DNA of 64,000 nt from Rattus norvegicus. Lineage: Eukaryota; Chordata; Mammalia; Rodentia; Muridae. The stretch is taken from assembly GCF_036323735.1 (NCBI RefSeq), contig NC_086029.1, positions 7,983,816 through 8,047,815 of the forward strand. Reading direction: 5' to 3'. A model generated the notes under the pieces. That model had not been told where the DNA came from. It saw nothing but the letters and a program-made list of their open reading frames with translations, and searched no databases. Both the position numbers and the translations under genes were made by a program. This document shows, piece by piece, positions 36,650 to 48,239 of the stretch. Every line of letters starts with the position of its first letter. Position 1 is the stretch's first letter.

Positions 36650-38857
36650 GCAGTAGTAATAAGTGGTCTGTTCGGGATATAAAACATTTTCACGAATGTA
36701 ATCAAAATTTCTAGGCGAATTCAGTGAGTTCCCAAAGGGACATGCTTGTATGAGTTTGCTTTTCAATATAGAGCAACATTTTAAGGAACGGAATCTAAGT
36801 ATAATGGTGAATTGAGTAGGTTCCCAATAGGATTAGCATGTAATAAGCTTGTTATTCAAGATAGAGCAACGTTTCAACGAACTGAAACACTGTTTCTTTG
36901 TGAATTCAGTTAGTTCCCATAGCCTGCTCTTGTAATATGTGTACTTTTAAATATTTATCAAAATTTGGGGAGCCGAATCTAAGTAACATGGTGAATTCGG
37001 TTAGTTCCCAATGGGCCACAGTAGTACTAAGTGGAATCTTCGGGATATAGAAAAACTTTCACGAATAGAATCAAAATTTCTAGGCGAATTCAGTGAGTTC
37101 CCAATGGGACATGCTTGTATGAGTTTTTTTTTCTATATAGAGCAACATTATAAGTAACGGAATCTAAGTATCATGGTGAATTCAGTAAGTTCCCAAAAGG
37201 ATTCGCATGTATTAAGCTTGTTATTCAAGATAGAGCAAGTTTTTACGAACTGAAACACTGTTTCTTTGTGAATTCAATTAGTTCCCAGTAGCCTGCTCTT
37301 GTAATATGTGTACTTTCAAAGATTTATCAAAATTTGGTGAGCCGAATCTGAGTAACATGGTGAATTCGGGTAGTTCAAAGAGGTCGCAGTAGTAATAAGT
37401 GGACTGTTCAGGATATAGAAAATTTTTCACGAATGGAATCAAAATTTCTAGGCGGATTCTGTGAGTTCCCAATGGGAAATGCTTGTATGAGTTTGCTTTT
37501 CGATACAGAGCAACATTTTAAGGAACGGAATCTAAGTATCATGGTGAATTCTGTAGGTTCCCAATAGGATTCGCATGTAATAAGCTTGTTATTCAAGATA
37601 GAGCAACGTTTTAACGAACTGAAACACTGTTTATTTGTGAATTCTATTAGTTCCCAATAGCCTGCTCTTGTAATATGTCTACTTTTAAAGATTTGTCAAA
37701 ATTCGGTGAGCCGAATCTGCTTTCATGGTGAATTCGGTTAGTTCCCAATAGGCCGTGTAGTAACAAGTGGACTGTTCAGGATATAGAAAAATTTTCACGT
37801 ATGGAATCAAAATTTCTAGGAGATTTCAGTGAGGTTACACTGGGACATGCTTGTATGAGTTTGCTTTTCGATACAAAGCAACATTTTAAGGAACGGAATC
37901 TAGGTATCATGGTGAATTCAGTAAGTTACCAATAGGATTCACATGGAATAAGCTTGTTATTCAAGATAGAGCAACGTTTTAACGAACTGTAACTCTGTTT
38001 CTTTCTGAATTCCGTTAGTTCCCAGTAACCTGCTCCTGTAATATGTGTACTTTTAAATATTTATCAAAATTAGGGGAGCCGAATTTGAGTAACATGGTGA
38101 ATTCGGTAAGTTCCTAATGGGCCACAGTAGTAATTGTGGACTCTTCGTGATATAGAAAAATTTTCACGAATGGAATCAAAATTTCTAGGCAAATTCAGTG
38201 AGTTCCCAATGGGAAATGCTTGTATGAGTTTGCTTTTCAATATAGAGCAACAGTTTAAGGAACGGAATCTAAGTATCACGGTGAATTCAGTAGGTTCCTT
38301 AAAGGATTCGCATGTAATAGACTTGTTATTCGAGATAGAGCAACGTTTTAACGAACTGAAACATTGTTTCTTTGTGAATTCCGTTAGTTCCCAGAAGCCT
38401 GCTCTTGTAATATGTGTACTTTTAAATATTTATCAAAATTAGGGGAGCCGAATCTGAGTAACATGGTGAATTCGGTTAGTTCCCAATGGGCCACAGTAGT
38501 AATAAGTGGACTCTTCGGGATATAGAAAAATTTTCACGAATGGAATCAAAATTTCTAGGCGAAATCAGTGAGTTCCCAAAGGGACATGCTTATATGAGTT
38601 TGCTTTTCAATATAGAGCAATATTTTAAAGAACGGAATCTAAGTATAATGGTGAATTCAGTAGGTTCCCAATAGGATTCACATGTAATAAGCTTGTTATT
38701 CAAGATAGAGCAACAATTTAATGAACTGAAACACAGTTTCTTTGTGAATTCAGTTAGTTCCCAGTAGCCTGCTCTTGTAATATGTGTACTTTCAAAGATT
38801 TATCAAAATTTGGTGAGCCGAATCTGAGTAACATGGTGAATTCAGGTAGTTCCCAGA

Positions 38858-39090
38858 GGTCGCTGTAGTAATAAGTGGACTGTTCGGGATATAGAAAATT
38901 TTTCACGAATGGAATCAAAATTTCTAGGCGAATTCTGTGAGTTCCCAAACGGAAATGCTTGTATGAGTTTGCTTTTCGATACAGAGCAACATATTAAGGA
39001 ACGGAATCTAGGTATCATGGTGAATTAAGTAGGGTCCCAATAGGATTCAAATGTAATAAGGTTGTTATGCAAGATAGAACAAGTTTTACT
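38858..39090 (+). repeat. Truncated ~227-bp unit, copy 3
   Basis: The fusion reads TTTTACTGCAG at 39084, one base different from copies 1 and 2, and lies 2441 bp after copy 2. The step equals six full units plus one truncated unit. The change creates a CTGCAG (PstI) sequence absent from the other two junctions. Confidence 0.9.
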
Positions 39091-39869
39091 GCAGTAGTAA
39101 TAAGTGGTCTGTTCGGGATATAAAACATTTTCAAGAATGTAATCAAAATTTCTAGGCGAATTCAGTGAGTTCCCAAAGGGACATGCTTGTATGAGTTTGC
39201 TTTTCAATATAGAGCAACATTTTAAGGAACGGAATCTAAGTATAATGGTGAATTGAGTAGGTTCCCAATAGGATTAGCATGTAATAAGCTTGTTATTCAA
39301 GATAGAGCAACGTTTCAACGAACTGAAACACTGTTTCTTTGTGAATTCAGTTAGTTCCCATAGCCTGCTCTTGTAATATGTGTACTTTTAAATATTTATC
39401 AAAATTTGGGGAGCCGAATCTAAGTAACATGGTGAATTCGGTTAGTTCCCAATGGGCCACAGTAGTACTAAGTGGAATCTTCGGGATATAGAAAAACTTT
39501 CACGAATAGAATCAAAATTTCTAGGCGAATTCAGTGAGTTCCCAATGGGACATGCTTGTATGAGTTTGTTTTTCTATATAGAGCAACATTATAAGGAACG
39601 GAATCTAAGTATCATGGTGAATTCAGTAAGTTCCCAAAAGGATTCGCATGTATTAAGCTTGTTATTCAAGATAGAGCAAGTTTTTACGAACTGAAACACT
39701 GTTTCTTTGTGAATTCAATTAGTTCCCAGTAGCCTGCTCTTGTAATATGTGTACTTTCAAAGATTTATCAAAATTTGGTGAGCCGAATCTGAGTAACATG
39801 GTGAATTCGGGTAGTTCAAAGAGGTCGCAGTAGTAATAAGTGGACTGTTCAGGATATAGAAAATTTTTC

Positions 39870-42800
39870 ACGAATGGAATCAAAATTTCTAGGCGGATTC
39901 TGTGAGTTCCCAATGGGAAATGCTTGTATGAGTTTGCTTTTCGATACAGAGCAACATTTTAAGGAACGGAATCTAAGTATCATGGTGAATTCTGTAGGTT
40001 CCCAATAGGATTCGCATGTAATAAGCTTGTTATTCAAGATAGAGCAACGTTTTAACGAACTGAAACACTGTTTATTTGTGAATTCTATTAGTTCCCAATA
40101 GCCTGCTCTTGTAATATGTCTACTTTTAAAGATTTGTCAAAATTCGGTGAGCCGAATCTGCTTTCATGGTGAATTCGGTTAGTTCCCAATAGGCCGTGTA
40201 GTAACAAGTGGACTGTTCAGGATATAGAAAAATTTTCACGTATGGAATCAAAATTTCTAGGAGATTTCAGTGAGGTTACACTGGGACATGCTTGTATGAG
40301 TTTGCTTTTCGATACAAAGTAACATTTTAAGGAACGGAATCTAGGTATCATGGTGAATTCAGTAAGTTACCAATAGGATTCACATGGAATAAGCTTGTTA
40401 TTCAAGATAGAGCAACGTTTTAACGAACTGTAACTCTGAATTCCGTTAGTTCCCAGTAACCTGCTCCTGTAATATGTGTACTTTTAAATATTTATCAAAA
40501 TTAGGGGAGCCGAATTTGAGTAACATGGTGAATTCGGTAAGTTCCTAATGGGCCACAGTAGTAATTGTGGACTCTTCGTGATATAGAAAAATTTTCACGA
40601 ATGGAATCAAAATTTCTAGGCAAATTCAGTGAGTTCCCAATGGGAAATGCTTGTATGAGTTTGCTTTTCAATATAGAGCAACAGTTTAAGGAACGGAATC
40701 TAAGTATCACGGTGAATTCAGTAGGTTCCTTAAAGGATTCGCATGTAATAGACTTGTTATTCGAGATAGAGCAACGTTTTAACGAACTGAAACATTGTTT
40801 CTTTGTGAATTCCGTTAGTTCCCAGAAGCCTGCTCTTGTAATATGTGTACTTTTAAATATTTATCAAAATTAGGGGAGCCGAATCTGAGTAACATGGTGA
40901 ATTCGGTTAGTTCCCAATGGGCCACAGTAGTAATAAGTGGACTCTTCGGGATATAGAAAAATTTTCACGAATGGAATCAAAATTTCTAGGCGAAATCAGT
41001 GAGTTCCCAAAGGGACATGCTTATATGAGTTTGCTTTTCAATATAGAGCAATATTTTAAAGAACGGAATCTAAGTATAATGGTGAATTCAGTAGGTTCCC
41101 AATAGGATTCACATGTAATAAGCTTGTTATTCAAGATAGAGCAACAATTTAATGAACTGAAACACAGTTTCTTTGTGAATTCAGTTAGTTCCCAGTAGCC
41201 TGCTCTTGTAATATGTGTACTTTCAAAGATTTATCAAAATTTGGTGAGCCGAATCTGAGTAACATGGTGAATTCAGGTAGTTCCCAGAGGTCGCTGTAGT
41301 AATAAGTGGACTGTTCGGGATATAGAAAATTTTTCACGAATGGAATCAAAATTTCTAGGCGAATTCTGTGAGTTCCCAAACGGAAATGCTTGTATGAGTT
41401 TGCTTTTCGATACAGAGCAACATATTAAGGAACGGAATCTAGGTATCATGGTGAATTAAGTAGGGTCCCAATAGGCTTCGCTTGTAATAAGGTTGTTATG
41501 CAAGATAGAGCAAGTTTTAACGAACTGAAACACTGTTTCTTTGTGAATTCAGTTAGTTCCAAATAGCCTGCTATTGTAATATGTGTACTTTTAAAGATTT
41601 ATCAAAATTTGGTGAGCCGAATCTGAGTAACATGGTGAATTCGGGTAGTTCCCAGAGGTCGCAGTAGTAATAAGTGGACTGTTCGGGATATAGAAAATTT
41701 TTCACGAATGGAATCAAAATTTCTAGGCGAATTCTGTGAGTTACCAATGGGAAATGCTTGTATGAGTTTGCTTTTCGATACAGAGCAACATTTTAAGGAA
41801 CGGAATCTAAGTATCATGGTGAATTCTGTAGGTTCCCAATAGGATTCGCATGTAATAAGCTTGTTATTCAAGATAGAGCAACGTTTTAACGAACTGAAAC
41901 ACTGTTTATTTGTGAATTCTATTAGTTCCCAATAGCCTGCTCTTGTAATATGTCTACTTTTAAAGATTTGTCAAAATTCGGTGAGCCGAATCTGCTTTCA
42001 TGGTGAATTCGGTTAGTTCCCAATAGGCCGTGTAGTAACAAGTGGACTGTTCAGAATATAGAAAAATTTTCACGTATGGAATCAAAATTTCTAGGAGTTT
42101 TCAGTGAGGTTACACTGGGACATGCTTGTCTGAGTTTGCTTTTCGATACAAAGCAACATTTTAAGGAACGGAATCTAGGTATCATGGTGAATTCAGTAAG
42201 TTACCAATAGGATTCACATGGAATAAGCTTGTTATTCAAGATAGAGCAACGTTTTAACGAACTGTAACTCTGTTTCTTTCTGAATTCCGTTAGTTCCCAG
42301 TAACCTGCTCCTGTAATATGTGTACTTTTAAATATTTATCAAAATTAGGGGAGCCGAATTTGAGTAACATGGTGAATTCGGTAAGTTCCTAATGGGCCAC
42401 AGTAGTAATTGTGGACTCTTCGTGATATAGAAAAATTTTCACGAATGGAATCAAAATTTCTAGGCAAATTCAGAGAGTTCCCAATGGGAAATGCTTGTAT
42501 GAGTTTGCTTTTCAATATAGAGCAACAGTTTAAGGAACGGAATCTAAGTATCACGGTGAATTCAGTAGGTTCCTTAAAGGATTCGCATGTAATAGACTTG
42601 TTATTCGAGATAGAGCAACGTTTTAACGAACTGAAACATTGTTTCTTTGTGAATTCCGTTAGTTCCCAGAAGCCTGCTCTTGTAATATGTGTACTTTTAA
42701 ATATTTATCAAAATTAGGGGAGCCGAATCTGAGTAACATGGTGAATTCGGTTAGTTCCCAATGGGCCACAGTAGTAATAAGTGGACTCTTCGGGATATAG

Positions 42801-43770
42801 AAAAATTTTCACGAATGGAATCAAAATTTCTAGGCGAAATCAGTGAGTTCCCAAAGGGACATGCTTATATGAGTTTGCTTTTCAATATAGAGCAATATTT
42901 TAAAGAACGGAATCTAAGTATAATGGTGAATTCAGTAGGTTCCCAATAGGATTCACATGTAATAAGCTTGTTATTCAAGATAGAGCAACAATTTAATGAA
43001 CTGAAACACAGTTTCTTTGTGAATTCAGTTAGTTCCCAGTAGCCTGCTCTTGTAATATGTGTACTTTCAAAGATTTATCAAAATTTGGTGAGCCGAATCT
43101 GAGTAACATGGTGAATTCAGGTAGTTCCCAGAGGTCGCTGTAGTAATAAGTGGACTGTTCGGGATATAGAAAATTTTTCACGAATGGAATCAAAATTTCT
43201 AGGCGAATTCTGTGAGTTCCCAAACGGAAATGCTTGTATGAGTTTGCTTTTCGATACAGAGCAACATATTAAGGAACGGAATCTAGGTATCATGGTGAAT
43301 TAAGTAGGGTCCCAATAGGCTTCGCTTGTAATAAGGTTGTTATGCAAGATAGAGCAAGTTTTAACGAACTGAAACACTGTTTCTTTGTGAATTCAGTTAG
43401 TTCCAAATAGCCTGCTCTTGTAATATGTGTACTTTTAAAGATTTATCAAAATTTGGTGAGCCGAATCTGAGTAACATGGTGAATTCGGGTAGTTCCCAGA
43501 GGTCGCAGTAGTAATAAGTGGACTGTTCGGGATATAGAAAATTTTTCACGAATGGAATCAAAATTTCTAGGCGAATTCTGTGAGTTCCCAATGGGAAATG
43601 CTTGTATGAGTTTGCTTTTCGATACAGAGCAACATTTTAAGGAACGGAATCTAAGTATCATGGTGAATTCTGTAGGTTCCCAATAGGATTCGCATGTAAT
43701 AAGCTTGTTATTCAAGATAGAGCAACGTTTTAACGAACTGAAACACTGTTTATTTGTGAATTCAATTAGT
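39870..43770 (+). repeat. 5-unit tandem duplication, 1844-bp step
   Basis: Sequence from about 39870 to 41920 matches about 41715 to 43770 with a step of 1844 bp before and after the 10-bp loss is allowed for; for example the run TTCCTAATGGGCCACAG near 40544 recurs near 42388, and the AACGGAAATG form near 41380 recurs near 43224. The copies differ at a few places, such as GAGATTTCAG versus GAGTTTTCAG near 42097 and CAGTGAG versus CAGAGAG near 42473. This overlaps the second 2441-bp copy, so duplications were superimposed. Confidence 0.87.
40425..40450 (+). repeat. 10-bp deletion in the second 2441-bp copy
   Basis: Copy 1 (near 37990-38010) and the third related copy (near 42265-42290) read ACTCTGTTTCTTTCTGAATTC. 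Here the sequence reads ACTCTGAATTC. The missing 10 bases lie between two copies of TCTG, so the loss fits slippage or microhomology-mediated deletion. It accounts for the change of step from 2441 to 2431. Confidence 0.88.
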
Positions 43771-44218
43771 TCCCAATAGCCTGCTCTTGTAATATGTCTA
43801 CTTTTAAAGATTTTTCAAAATTCGGTGAGCCGAATCTGCTTAACATGGTGAATTCGGTTAGTTCCCAATAGGCCGCAGTAGTAACATGTGGACTGTTCAG
43901 GATATAGAAAAATTTTCACGAATGGATCAAAATTTCTAGGAGATTTCAGTGAGGTTACAATGGGACATGCTTGTATGAGTTTGCTTTTCGATACAAAGCA
44001 ACATTTTATGGAACGGAATCTAGGTATCATGGTGAATTCAGTAAGTTACCAATAGGATTCACATGGAATAAGCTTGTTATTCAAGATAGAGCAACGTTTT
44101 AACGAACTGTAACTCTGTTTCTTTGTGAATTCCGTTAGTTCCCAGAAGCCTGCTCTTGTAATATGTGTACTTTTAAACATATATCAAAATTAGGGGAGCC
44201 GAATCTGAGTAACATGGT

Positions 44219-44311
44219 GAATTCGGTTAGTTCCCAATGGGCCACAGTAGTAATAAGTGGACTCTTCGGGTTATAGAAAAATTTTCACGAATGGAATCAA
44301 AATTTCTAGGC
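44219..44311 (+). repeat. Subrepeat A of the type unit (~93 bp)
   Basis: It opens with GAATTCGGTTAGTTCCCAAT and continues into a segment with CAGTAGTAATAAG, then an AT tract GAAAAATTTTC at 44276-44286. Across the window A is the most variable box: common forms have GGTTAGTTCCCAATAGG, GGGTTAGTTCACAATAGG or GGGTAGTTCCCAGAGG. These three forms track the unit classes that make up the higher-order blocks. Confidence 0.9.
44276..44286. repeat. AT tract with AAAATTTT palindrome in subrepeat A (type unit)
   Basis: GAAAAATTTTC contains the perfect palindrome AAAATTTT and lies in the middle of subrepeat A. Most class I and II units have GAAAAATTTTC, while class III units have GAAAATTTTTC, which is its exact reverse complement in an otherwise same-strand context. 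Phased A/T tracts can bend DNA; whether this matters here is not shown. Confidence 0.6.
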
Positions 44312-44402
44312 GAATTCAGTGAGTTCCCAAAGGGACATGCTGGTATGAGTTTGCTTTTCAATATAGAGCAACATTTAAAAGAACGGAATCTAAGTATAAT
44401 GG
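44312..44402 (+). repeat. Subrepeat B of the type unit (~91-92 bp)
   Basis: It opens with GAATTCAGTGAGTTCCCAA and carries GACATGCTTGTATGAG. Three forms alternate in the window: one with GAATTCAGTGAGTTCCCAAAGGG, one with GATTTCAGTGAGGTCACAAT (EcoRI site lost), and one with GAATTCTGTGAGTTCCCAAT followed by GGGAAATG. These B forms are the clearest markers for sorting 369-bp units into classes I (GATTTC), II (CAAAGGG) and III (TTCTGTGAG). Confidence 0.9.
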
Positions 44403-44495
44403 TGAATTCAGTAGGTTCCCAATAGGATTCACATGTAATAAGCTTGTTATTCAAGATAGAGCAACGATTTAATGACTGAAACACTGTTTCTTTGT
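44403..44495 (+). repeat. Subrepeat C of the type unit (~93 bp), with HindIII site
   Basis: It opens with GAATTCAGTAGGTTCCCAAT and contains a HindIII site (AAGCTT, 44440-44445). In class III units the same place reads AAGGTTGTTATGC, so the HindIII site is lost. Class I units often have GGTTACC in place of GGTTCCC in the box. The distal half, with a run similar to GAACTGAAACACTGTTTC, is among the most constant parts of the unit. Confidence 0.9.
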
Positions 44496-44587
44496 GAATT
44501 CAGTTAGTTCCCAGTAGCCTGCTCTTGTAATATGTGTACTTTCAAAGATTTATCAAAATTTGGTGAGCCGAATCTGAGTAACATGGT
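44496..44587 (+). repeat. Subrepeat D of the type unit (~92 bp)
   Basis: It opens with GAATTCAGTTAGTTCCCAGT and carries CCTGCTCTTGTAATATG, then an AT-rich stretch before GAGCCGAATCTGAGTAACATG and the next A box. The AT stretch varies in step with the higher-order blocks, with forms ACTTTTAAAG, ACTTTCAAAG, ACTTTTAAATA and the rare ACACCCAAAG. Confidence 0.9.
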
Positions 44588-47500
44588 GAATTCGGGTTTC
44601 CCAGAGGTCGCTGTAGTAATAAGTGGACTGTTCGGGATATAGAAAATTTTTCACGAATGGAATCAAAATTTCTAGGCGAATTCTGTGAGTTTCCAATGGG
44701 AAATGCTTGTATGAGTTTGCTTTTCGATACAGAGCAACATATTAAGGAACGGAATCTAAGTATCATGGTGAATTCAGTAGGGTCCCATTAGGATTCGCAT
44801 GTAATAAGGTTGTTATGCAAGATAGAGCAAGTTTTAACGAACTGAAACACTGTTTCATTGTGAACTCAGTTAGTTCCCAAAAGCCTGCTCTTGTAATATG
44901 TGTACTTTTAAAGATTTATCAAAATTTGGTGAGCCGAATCTGAGTAACATGGTGAATTCGGTTAGTTCCCAATAGGCTGCAGTAGTAATAAGTGGACTGT
45001 TCGGGATATAGAAAAATTTTCACGAATGGAATCAAAATATCTAGGAGATTTCAGTGAGGTCACAATGGGACATGCTTGTATGAGTTTGCTTTTCGATACA
45101 GAGCAACATTTTAAGGAACGGAATCTAGGTATCATGGTGAATTCAGTAGGTTACCAATAGGATTCACAGGTAATAAGCTTGTTATTCAAGATAGAGCAAC
45201 GTTTTAATGAACTGAAACACTGTTTCTATGTGAATTCAGTTAGTTCCCCGTAGCCTGCTCTTGTAATATGTGTACTTTCAAAGATTTATCAAAATTTGGT
45301 GAACCGAATCTGAGTAACATGGTGAATTTGGGTAGTTCCCAGAGGTCGCAGTAGTAATAAGTGGACTGTTCGGGATATAGAAAATTTTTCACGAATGGAA
45401 TCAAAATTTCTAGGCGAATTCTGTGAGTTCCCAAACGGAAATGCTTGTATGAGTTTGCTTTTCGATACAGAGAAACATATTAAGGAACGGAATCTAAGTA
45501 TCATGGTGAATTCAGTAGGTTCCCAATAGGATTCGAGTGTAATAAGCTTGTTATTCAAGATAGAGCAACGTTTTAACTAACTGAAACACTGTTTCTTTGT
45601 GAAATCAGTTAGTTCCCAATAGCCTGCTCTTGTAATATGTGTACTTTTCAAGATTTATTAAAATTTGGTGAGCCGAATCAGAGTAACATGGTGAATTCGG
45701 CTAGTTCCCCATAGGCTCAGTAGTAATAAGTGGACTGTTCGGGATTTAGAAAGATTTTCACAAATGGAATCAAAATTTCTAGGCGAATTCAGTGTGTTCC
45801 CAATGGGACAGGATTGTATGGGTTTCCTTTTCAATATACAGCAACATTTCTGGAACGGAATCTAAGTATCATGGTGAATTCAGTATGTTCCCAATATGAT
45901 TCGCATGTAATAAGGTTGTTATGCAAGATAGAGCAAGTTTTAACGAACTGAAACACTGTTTCTTTGTGAATTCAGTTAGTTCCCAATAGCCTGCTCTTGT
46001 AATATGTCTACTTTTAAAGATTTATCAAAATTAGTTGAGCCGAATCTGAGTAACATGGTGAATTGGGTTAGTTCACAATAGGCCGCAGTAGTAATAAGTG
46101 GACTGTTCGGGATATAGAAAAATTTTCACGAATGGAATCAAAATTTCTAAGCAAATTCAGTGAGTTCCCAAAGGGACATGCTTGTATGAGTTTGCTTTTC
46201 AATATAGAGCAACATTTTAAGGAACGGAATCTAGGTATCATGGTGAATTCAGTAGGTTATCAATAGGATTCACATGTAATAAGCTTGTTATTCTAGATAG
46301 AGCAACGATTTAATGAACTGAAACACTGTTTCTTTGTGAATTCAGTTAGTTCCCAGTAGCCTGCTCTTGTAATATGTGTACTTTCAAAGATTTATCAAAA
46401 TTTGGTGAGCCGAATCTGAGTAACATGGTGAATTCGGGTAGTTCTTAGAGGTCGCTGTAGTAATAAGTGGACTGTTCGGGATATAGAAAATTTTTCACGA
46501 ATGGAATCAAAATTTCTAGGCGAATTCTGTGAGTTCCCAATGGGAAATGCTTGTATGAGTTTGCTTTTCGATACAGAGCAACATATTAAAGAACGGAATC
46601 TAAGTATCATGGTGAATTCAGTAGGGTCCCAATAGGATTCGCATGTAATAAGGTTATTATGCAAGATAGAGGAAGTTTTAACGAACTGAAACACTGTTTC
46701 TTTGGGAATTCACTTAGTTCCCAATAGCCGGCTCTTGTAATATGTGTACTTTTGAAGATTTATCAAAATTTGGTGAGCCGAATCTTAGTAACATGGTGAA
46801 TTGGGTTAGTTCACAATAGGCCGCAGTAGTAATAAGTGGTCTGTTCGGGATATAAAAAATTTTCACGAATGTAATCAAAATTTCTAGGCGAATTCAGTGA
46901 GTTCCCAAAGGGACATGCTTGTATGAGTTTGCTTTTCAATATAGAGCAACATTTTAAGGAACGGAATCGAAGAATAATGGTGAATTCAGTAGGTTCCCAA
47001 TAGGATTCGCATGTAATAAGTTTGTTATTCAAGATAGAGCAAAGTTTTAACGAACTGAAAACTGTTTCTTTGTGAATTCAGTTAGTTCCCATAGCCTGCT
47101 CTTGTAATATGTGTACTTTTAAATATTTATCAAAACTAGGTGAGCCGAATCTGAGTAACATGGTGAATTCGGTTAGTTCCCAATAGGCCGCAGTAGTTAC
47201 AAGTGGACTGTTCAGGATATAGAAAAATTTTCACGAATGGAATCAAAATTTCTAGGAGATTTTAGTGAGGTTACAATGGGACATGCTTGTATGAGTTTGC
47301 TTTTCGATACAAAGCAACATTTTAAGGAACGGAATCTAGGTATCATGGTGAATTCAGTAAGTTACCAATAGGATTCACATGGAATAAGCTTGTTATTCAA
47401 GATAGAGCAACGTTTTAACGAACAGTAACTCTGTTTCTTTGTGAATTCCGTTAGTTCCCAGTAACCTGCTCTTGTAATATGTGTACTTTTAAATATTTAT

Positions 47501-48239
47501 CAAAATTAGGGGAGCCGAATCTGAGTAACATGGTGAATTCGGTTAGTTCCTAATGGGCCACAGTAGTAATAGGTGGACTATTCGGGATATATAAAAATTT
47601 TCACGAATGGAATCAAAATTTCTAGGCAAATTCAGTGAGTTCCCAATGGGACTTGCTTGTATGAGTTTGCTTTCAATATAGAGCAACAGTTTAAGGAACG
47701 GAATCTAAGTATCACGGTGAATTCAGTAGGATCCCAAAAGGATTCGCATGTAATAGGCTTGTTATTCGAGATAGAGCAACGTTTTAACGAACTGAAACAC
47801 TGTTTCTTTGTGAATTTAGTTAGTTCCCAGGAGCCTGCTCTTGTAATATGTGTACTTTTAAATATTTATCAAAATTAGGGGAGCCGAATCTGAGTAACAT
47901 GGTGAATTCGGGTAGTTCCCACAGGTCGCAGGAGTAATAAGTGGACTGTTGGGGATATAGAAAAATTTTCACGAATGGAATCAAAATTTCTAGGCGAATT
48001 CAGTGAGTGCCCAATGGGACATGCTTGTATGGGTTTGCTTTTCAATATAGAGCAACATTTTTGGAACGGAATCTAAGTTTCATGGTGAATTCAGTATGTT
48101 CCCAATAGGATTCGCATGTAATAAGCTGGTTATGCAAGATAGAGCAAGTTTTAACGAACTGAAACACTGTTTCTTTGTGAACTCAGTTAGTTCCCAATAG
48201 CCTGCTCTACTAATATGTGTACTTTCAAAGATTTATCAA

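Larger units (their letters stand above)
36600..41470 (+). repeat. 2441-bp tandem duplication (6 units + 1 truncated unit)
   Basis: Copy 1 is about 36600-39040 and copy 2 about 39041-41470. Landmarks lie 2441 bp apart (truncation junctions 36643 and 39084; GTAGTTCAAAGAGG near 37371 and 39812). After about 40438 the step becomes 2431 because copy 2 lost 10 bp. Shared features include GAATCTGCTTTCATGG and a run with TTCCTTAAAGG. The register ends near 41470, where GGATTCAAATG is replaced by GGCTTCGCTTG. Confidence 0.92.
44219..44587 (+). repeat. Representative complete 369-bp unit (subrepeats A-B-C-D)
   Basis: This unit is a good type example because all four subrepeats keep an intact GAATTC at their start (44219, 44312, 44403 and 44496), and the next unit begins at 44588. 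The four parts are 93, 91, 93 and 92 bp. They align with each other along their whole length, not only in the first 20 bases, so the unit is a fixed tetramer of an older monomer of about 92 bp. Unit phase is defined here from the A box; the choice is arbitrary. Confidence 0.95.

Noticed and set aside
38134..38442. Plus-strand 102-codon frame (also at 40565 and 42409) as a gene
   Set aside because: It is three copies of one satellite stretch produced by the 2441-bp and 1844-bp duplications. It overlaps minus-strand frames of the same kind and carries no recognisable domain.
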